DNA from: Misgurnus anguillicaudatus
Taxonomy: Eukaryota > Chordata > Actinopteri > Cypriniformes > Cobitidae
Reading direction: 5' to 3'
Assembly: GCF_027580225.2 (NCBI RefSeq)
Contig: NC_073354.2
Span: 11,567,501-11,631,500 of the forward strand
DNA length: 64,000 nt
This document shows positions 56,671 through 64,000 of this stretch, piece after piece. Each line of letters starts with the position of its first letter. The first letter of the stretch is position 1. The notes beneath the pieces are model-generated. The model worked only from the letters and a program-made list of their open reading frames with translations. It did no database searches and was not told the origin of the DNA. Made by a program: the position numbers and the translations under genes.

Positions 56671-57115
56671 CAGATAAAACCACAATGTATAATTTTCACC
56701 ACTAGAGTTCAAAGAACAATAACACTGGCGTAGCTTGATTACGCTTTGAAGAAACGAGAAATGATGGGAGCTGGGTGTTGTCTTTACTCAACTACCAATG
56801 AAAATCCAATGGGACTGCCAAATCATGTTCACGGACGACTTCAAGGTGATGTGTACATTTAGCGGCATCTAGTGGTGAGATTGCAACCAACGGCTCACAC
56901 CTCAATTTTAAAACGCATATGGTAACCACCAAAGGAAAAACATGTCGGCATCTAAAACAATATAGGGATGAAACGTGCCCTGTAGATCAGTTTGTCTGTT
57001 AGGGTTACTGTAGAAACATGACGACGACTTCATGTAAGGAGACCCGCGTGTATTTAGATAAAAACGGCTCTTATTCTCATGAGTGCCTTGTAAGTCTGTA
57101 TGAATTAATTTAGAC
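56671..57115. repeat. Dispersed fish repeat, copy 2 (inverse to copy at 15.9 kb)
   Basis: 'gcggcatctagtggtgagat', 'gggttactgtagaaacatga' and 'catgtaaggagacccgcgtg' are reverse-complement counterparts of the repeat at 15905-16290. It directly follows the MITE at 56314-56670. Confidence 0.7.
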
Positions 57116-57499
57116 ATTTATGAAGGCAAGAGACAACATTACCGTCTACCGCCGCGAGAGTCCGCTATATGCTGCTCCAGTATTTATGCAATTCAGTGGA
57201 TTCAGTGATGTTGAATGACGAGTCCGCGAAATTGATGCTCGGTGGCTTGTTTGGTAATTTAGCCTATTCAGCCTTCCGGTATGTTCTGTATGCTATTGGT
57301 TATCACTTTAATAACTGAAATGTTATGATTACGTACGAACATCTATTCAGCCTGCTGTTCTGTCTGCTATTGTGTAATTGAATAACTTGCCTCTCCAGAT
57401 GAAATGTGTTCTTTGGTGCAGATTTTGTGAAATAATTTTATAAATAAATGACACATATAGTCCACTGTGACTTAGATGTTATTTCATCTGACTGACACA

Positions 57500-57555
57500 T
57501 TTTTGATTGGTGCAATTTATACTCTGGTGCGACTTATAGTCCGGAAAATACGGTA
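57500..57555. repeat. Fragment of a widespread vertebrate repeat
   Basis: 'tctggtgcgacttatagtcc' followed by 'ggaaaatacggta' is a sequence I recognise as recurring in many vertebrate genomes as part of an old interspersed repeat. Limits and family are not determined. Confidence 0.55.
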
Positions 57556-60500
57556 TTCAAACAGTACCGTGTTATGTCAGATCGACATGATTTATGTCTT
57601 ATATGTACTTCAAAATGGTCGATTTATAAAATGTTAAGCATAACAAATGCTTTTTTAGTTTCACAAATTTTCTGTTTGCCTCTTATTTACTGTAATAACA
57701 TTTATATCAGCCTCATGTCAGCCAATCAGCTTTCTTAATATCGGCACCTGTGAAAAAAAACATATCGGTTCGACCACTACTCAACAGTACTGCTTTTATT
57801 GCTCTCGCAATGCTTTGTTTTATGACACCGCATAGACCAATTGGCGTACGACAAACACACCTATCATTTCTGTGGCAGTACAACCAGAAACCAAGGATAA
57901 CAGACATGACACTATTGACAGGTGTCAGAGGAGGGACATTACACTGGTTAAAACTGTGAATTACTCTTGTCTTGATTCCAACGTTTGAGATAATACCAAT
58001 TCACAAGTAAACAAAATATATAACAGCGTTCTAGTGTTTTTTGGAAAATCTTACATTCTTTGCCTTTGGGGGTCCACAAACACAGAACAAAGAGTAGAAC
58101 TTTCGGACCACGGGAACACAAAATTAAGATACTTCCTGTTTTTTAGGACAAGCCATGCAGCCCAACAGCAAATTTGAGAACTTGCTGCTTTTCCATTAGA
58201 CACAGAGTTGTTTGTGGGACACTACATTTTCCATTAGGCAAAACTTTTTGGCGTGTTTCTCACACAGATTCCGTAAAACACACGGAAAATGTGTAAGTTT
58301 ACATATCCACAATTTCTCTCAATTGCACAGCAGTATAGTAGAGAAGTTGCTTTCAAAATCCCTTGCCCTATCCTATTAAAAATAAGATTTTTGCATTACC
58401 AAAGGCAGCATTATCATCACACTCAAATAAATTTCAAGATTTATCAAGCAATAATAAATAGTTTAATAATAGACTACCTGGAGTCCAAAACTACAAAGAC
58501 ACAGTGCATCAAAAGTACCAAATAAAATGTGCAAGTCCGCCCGTGTCAAACCTAATTGGTCCAAAATCTTGTGCTCCACTGCTTCACATCTAGTCCTGAC
58601 ACAGAGAATTGCGCAAAATTTTAGCTTTCGGTGATAGTGGAAAAGGGTCAAGTCTGTGTCTGATGTTGCATTCAAACTGAAACCATTGTATTAAGTGGAA
58701 TTATCTTCAACAGATAATGAATATGGAACATTGTCCAAAGCTGCGGTCGGGTTCACGCTTGACTATGCGATGTTCAAAGTAAACAGCAGTAAAGAAAACA
58801 GGATCACACGTTTATTGTTGTGGCTCACAATAAACGACTACAATCAATTTGCCAGTGCTCCACTTGATGCTACAGATCACTGCATTTCTGCACTAGCATT
58901 CATTTTCACAGTCTGTCTGGATGACCCATGTGCCCAGTCAAATCCCCCAAACATTTCCTGTTAGCTTTAGCCCTATTCTCTATTCCAGAACTGGATTCCA
59001 ATACCACAATCCTGTGAAGCTTTCATATATTGCTAGCTTTTCTTGCTTAATAAAATGAGCTAAACTTTATAAACACTGTCATCTCAAAACAGAGGTCAAA
59101 AACAAAATATTATCAAGTCAAAAACTGATAACACGAAACAAACTGGAGCCACAGAAGAGAAACTAAAAATGCATGAACATCATGAAAATCCTGTGGTTAA
59201 GTGACAGGAAAAATTCATTTGTTTAAAACCATAAATGACTTCTAAACAAAGTGACCGCCTGAAATTGTTATTGAAATATGACACTAAACACATGCTTTCC
59301 AAATTGTGGTGAATTTAGGACTATTGGTGGACCAGGTATGTCAATGTATCCCTGTTTTCTTGCATCATAAATGGACTTCAGAGGTAGCAGACAGTCATCC
59401 AAACACCCCAAACCTATGTGAACTGTGACCACATTTTTAATAAATTTAGTTTAAATGACATCCTGACATCTCAAAATAGCACAGATAAGTACACTAAGAT
59501 TATCTTAAGAAGTACTAAAGAAGAATTGTAGGTATATTAAGTACAACATAAGTACGTGAAAATAGAGCACTTTAAGTACATTATGGAAGTGTACTTTTTT
59601 CACCTAGGGATTATAAAAATAGTTAGTTGCAGCCCTTGTATTAAAAACCAATAATATCTGCAGCACAATTCCTATGTGAAGATGTAATCCTAGCTGTCAC
59701 TAAGCTAAGCAAAAATATTCAGGTGTGTCACCTCTGTAAATAATCTTGAATGTCACAATGACGCAAGAGGTGCAGAAATGTTTAAAGAGCTTTACATGAA
59801 TATACATGATAAAGGGCATTCATAATAGAGAGTTTTTGTGTTTTAATGTAATCCTGCGTGCCTTCAGGCATTCATCACAGTACCTATCAAGAAGGTGGAT
59901 GTGAATGGATGATGCTGTAAACTGCAGCTACTATGTGAACAGGTAATGTTGTGCCTCTATATGTATCTAAAATAAAATGTTTTTTAAACAATAAGTCTCA
60001 AGAGAGATCTTGTGATCATGGTTTAACTTGCTTGGCTAAATAAATAAGGGAATTTCAGTTGAAAGCCAGATGCAAAAAGGTCTTCCCCTAAGGGTCTATG
60101 ATATTATGGTGTCTAAATAGGTACAGGTCATACCAGCTACCTTAGCAAACAGCACTAATGATTTCATGACATAACTACACAAACGCAGATCCACATTGTG
60201 CCTATTTGAGCACCTTCACAATGTCATCACATACCTAAAAGACAGAGAATGTCAAACTTTGGGTGTTTAAATCGTTCCCACGTCAGTCATGGCTAGGCCT
60301 GATTGATGACTGCTGACCTCACCTGATCATATTACTAGCAAAGCAAAGGTTATTTTTATGCAGTTATGCTAAATGGCTAAGCTAAATATCACTAAATATG
60401 CAAACAGATGCATCATCTAAGCATGAATGGGCAAAAAGCTTAAAGAGGAGGAGGAGAAATCCATATCCGTTTGTTTTGCATTCACCGTGGACTTTAACTT

Positions 60501-63500
60501 GCCTATGTGGCAGTGGAACAGAGCATCTGGCACATTAAAAGAAAAAATGCCTGCTTTACAGAGTGAATGCTGAAGGATGACTAGATACTAAGTGCAAATG
60601 CTAATTTTTGCAGTGTGGTCTGCCTAACAAAGTATATACACACAGTCCTGTCTCAAGAATGCCAGTAAAGTCTCTGGCAGAAAAAGCTGGCAGTAATTTG
60701 AAGCTTAAACCACAGCCAGAAATCTCTTAAAACCGCTGAAAGGTGCAGAACCTTGTAAACAGGGCATGGGGTAGATGCTCTGATCTAAGCGTGAATTATA
60801 TTTCTGCATCAGTCAGACCTACGCATTTCCCTTATATCCATTTCCGCTTGCAACGGTAAAAACAAACATGGACCAAGTTGAGGAGTGATCAACTCGCTGT
60901 TACTTTCATTACTGCTGATGCTTCAACAACGTACACATTAAGCTGCTTCTTCCTCAGCAGTTGCCTTTACTCTTAGAACGGGTGTGTTAAAAACAACACA
61001 ATCAGTGTTAGTTTAGGGACAACACACCAGAATACACACAACTTGGTGTTATTATTGAACCAACACATTTTGTGTTACTTTTAACAACACAAATGACACG
61101 CGTGTCAGAATTACACTGTGTTAAATAGCATAACACAAAGTGTAAAAAATGAAAACATCCTTTCTTAGTGTGTTGATACATGCCCGTGGGCACGGTTTAC
61201 TAGTGGTCTGCATTAGGGATGTCAATTTATGCAATTCCCCATATTCGATGATCTTTTAAATGAATGATCAATCAATTGAATAATTGTACCTTTAATAGTG
61301 CAACAAGCCTTTACTGCAGTGGCATATAACGAATGACATTAAAGTGTGCATAAATTAGAGGTGGGAGAAAAAAAGAAACTATTCATCAAACTATCGTGAT
61401 TCTTTGTAAAAACGATTTTGAAATCGATTTGTTTACCTATATATTGAATTATTTTTCTTTTCCAAAGAGGTAGTGGGGAGACGTTACCACTTTTATTCCA
61501 ACAAAGGGCAAAACGTATTTGTAGTTGTCTGTAATAGATAATGTCGATAATGCGAAAAAGTGGCAGAGACAGGGGAGCAATCCTCTTCGAGAACTTTTTC
61601 TGCACTTTCTCGTGACATTGACACTCTTTGATAATGACATTTTGCATGTGAGCATGTCGTGTCTCTCTCGATGAGTTCGGTGTGCTTTCGCGTGCTGTTT
61701 CTGGATGAATTTGGTTGCAAAAGCTCTGTGTCACATTGTAGGCTTCCATGTTTCTGAACTTGAGACGAATTAAATGCATTAAAGGTCTTCAAGGAGGATC
61801 CGGGTCTGATTAACATTGTGTGTAAAATCTGATGATCAGAGTCAGTCAGCGTTAACCCATTAATGCACATGTGCAGTCGGTTTCTAAATGCGGATAATAA
61901 ACTGGCTCTTGTTTTAAAAGTCACGACCACGCACTTCAATTTTTTGCATGTTTTTAGCACATGTTTTTAGTATATGTTGTTCAATTTTAAATACATTTTT
62001 CAGTAGCTTATTTATTTGTTGTTATTTATTGGAACAGTTTAACATACCACTTTATTTTATTTCAGAGAGTATTGTTTCTACTCATTATGTTGCACATTTG
62101 ATTATTCTATTCAAGGTTTTGGAAGGTTTTATGGTTTAAGGTATTTTAAAACAGGCACTATATGTGGTCTGCTCCTGAAATAAAAATTCAGTAATATTTA
62201 ATGCATTGTTTTTGTTAATATGTATTTTCAATTGTCTAGTCTTTATTAGGCAAACAAAATGTGAATCGCAACTAATCGCAATAGCCACAGAAATATGCAT
62301 CGAATCTGCACAGGTATCGGGATAGTATTGAATCGCATGTCTTAGGTTACATACTAAATGTTTAATTATTTTAGTTGAATATAATAAATATTTTTAAATA
62401 AATGATAATAAATGAGAATGTTTAATAGCACTGGATTTGCCATGCTATCAACACTGGTAAAAATATCATAAAATTCTACAATGTACCATTTTGAATAAAA
62501 ATCGAGAGAATTAGAAGCTAGCAACGTGGCCATGGGAGGAACTGAGGAATGGGGCACACAGCCAGGACGATCCCAAAAGTAGGTCAATGCTGCAGCCAGA
62601 CAAGGCATTCTGCCAACCAGCAAATGACAGAAGCATTTTAAAGCACAGCTGACATGCCCCAAAACAAAAAAAGAAAGAAAAACAATCCAGTGCATAGCAA
62701 AATAAATCTTTGAACATTTTAAATCCAAATCTCTAGAGCCAATTGAAACTGTACTGAGTTGAACAGTAGCAAAACAATTGCAATCAAAACACAAGTGCTA
62801 CTTTGTGGCATTACAAGTATTTGCAAATGTAACAAACATCATTCCTCGCATTTGTGGATATAATTAACTTTCCTGACATCTTGACATGCTGTTTCATGTA
62901 TATACGGGAATCAATGCGACTTAAAACAGGTTTTACATTTCCGTACAACATCTGAATAGACGAGAACTAGAAAGAAAGAAGTCAAATATGAAACTGAACT
63001 TTACCAGGAATACATTTACAGCTTTACAAGCAGAGCTCATCAAAAGACATAACCACCTGTGGACAACTCTTATGAGAGTGTGAAAGACTGTGGGTACAGT
63101 TTCATGTGGGTACGTTCATGCATGTATTCATGCAGCTAATGCAAAAGGACCATGGCAGACGTCACAGAGCACAAGCTTATTCAGCCATGGAAAAACACTG
63201 CCACTGAATCTCACCATGCAATGACAGATGTTACACAGCATCAAAAGGAATAGAACTGTAAGCAATAAAACATTTATGAATGATAAATCTGTTATTTCTT
63301 TGTGTGCATATCAGCAAGGTCCCAACCGAGAGGTGTGCCATCTATTTCATCTGTTATTATTATTTGGAGCTCAAATGTTGCTTCATAAGGCATTTAGACT
63401 GTAACCTCATTACTCGCAAAAGCATTCGGTTCCAGTATTGTAGAAACAGAACCAGTTCTATATAAAAACAGATTTTCGTTTCCCTAACCCAAAGGTCTAC

Positions 63501-64000
63501 AGTCACATGACCCTAATGAAGGAGTTACTGTGCAGATAAGGTTTACACCTAATACTTTTAGCCCTGCTTGGTCCAAAAAAAAAAGCTTTGGTGTCATTAT
63601 CATGGGTCATTCATATCACAAAGTGATACTGTATATTAGCTCAGTCCAGAACGCTAAATCCATCGATTGAAATGCTATGCTTGTACTCCTCAACAGGCTA
63701 AGCTCTGGGCAGCCGAGTCAGCATAGTACAGCGGGTCTTGTAAATGACCTTATGTTTTCCCTATGTAAAAGTCCAGGGTTGTTATACTTTGGTGAAGGCA
63801 TCTACGTGTCCATGTCAACCTCGTTTGTCGTTTCCAAAGATACAAAGGAAAGAGGTGTAATTTTATCTGTTGGCATAAAAGATAAGCATAATCTGACATT
63901 AGGGTGAGAACAATATTTAAATCCCATCTTCAAACAAGATTCCTTTAGGATGTGTCAAACAATGGCATAATGACAAAGAAACCTGACTGTCATGTTTAAC
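57556..64000. other. No supported gene; presumed intron 1 or 5' flank of suco
   Basis: No exon with a signal peptide and phase-2 donor was found. 60975-61165 is rich in 'aacac/gtgtt' words and looks like a degenerate repeat. 61215-62345 has words such as 'agggatgtcaatttatgcaa' and 'tatcgggatagtattgaatc' that suggest transposon remnants, but paired ends could not be set. The overlapping minus ORFs at 61339-61960 (up to 155 codons) resemble no family I know. The rest shows nothing. Confidence 0.45.

Noticed and set aside
61339..61960. Overlapping minus ORFs of 146 and 155 codons
   Set aside because: Two frames are open over the same stretch, neither resembles a known family, and transposon-like words lie nearby.

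Overview
The window is nuclear DNA of a bony fish, probably a cyprinid-like teleost. It is AT-rich, has one intron-rich vertebrate gene with GT-AG introns, and is packed with short inverted-repeat DNA transposons of the kinds common in fish. No bacterial-type operon, rRNA, tRNA or CRISPR array was seen. The species assignment is inference.

Region 1 (1-13.6 kb) is a long tandem satellite array with a unit of about 195 bp, roughly 60 copies in two blocks. A 1.66-kb inverted-terminal-repeat DNA element splits the blocks at 3764-5421. The array has several unit subtypes, a repeated-module (higher-order) structure and a deletion variant that recurs three times. All ORFs there are by-products of the repeat.

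Region 2 (13.6-16.5 kb) is intergenic: a perfect-TIR hairpin element, a dispersed fish repeat and otherwise featureless sequence.

Region 3 (about 16.5-52.4 kb) holds the only protein gene I can support, suco (SUN domain-containing ossification factor), on the minus strand. I could place 23 coding exons, from the stop at 18550 up to the exon ending at 52410. Their phases chain without a break and give 1315 residues. In order these are an acidic low-complexity N-terminal region with a Gln/Glu-rich tract, the SUN domain (including a 21-bp microexon), a long acidic Ser/Thr/Pro-rich linker, a coiled coil, one transmembrane segment and a basic C-terminal tail. The first exon (initiator Met and signal peptide) was not found and should lie in 52.4-64 kb or beyond. 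One splice acceptor (next to 30744) is not canonical, and a MITE lies about 25 bp away.

The suco introns carry many transposons: TA-, TTA-, TTAA- and 8-bp-flanked MITEs, a three-level nest of elements with two exact 8-bp target duplications (48817-51093), a hAT-like element with a transposase zinc-finger remnant nested inside another element (43.6-45.9 kb), and a fossil MADF-domain exon (40.0-40.2 kb).

Region 4 (52.4-64 kb) is intron 1 and/or 5' flank. It contains a second copy of a transposon segment also found at 37.1 kb, two more dispersed repeats and long stretches in which I recognise nothing.
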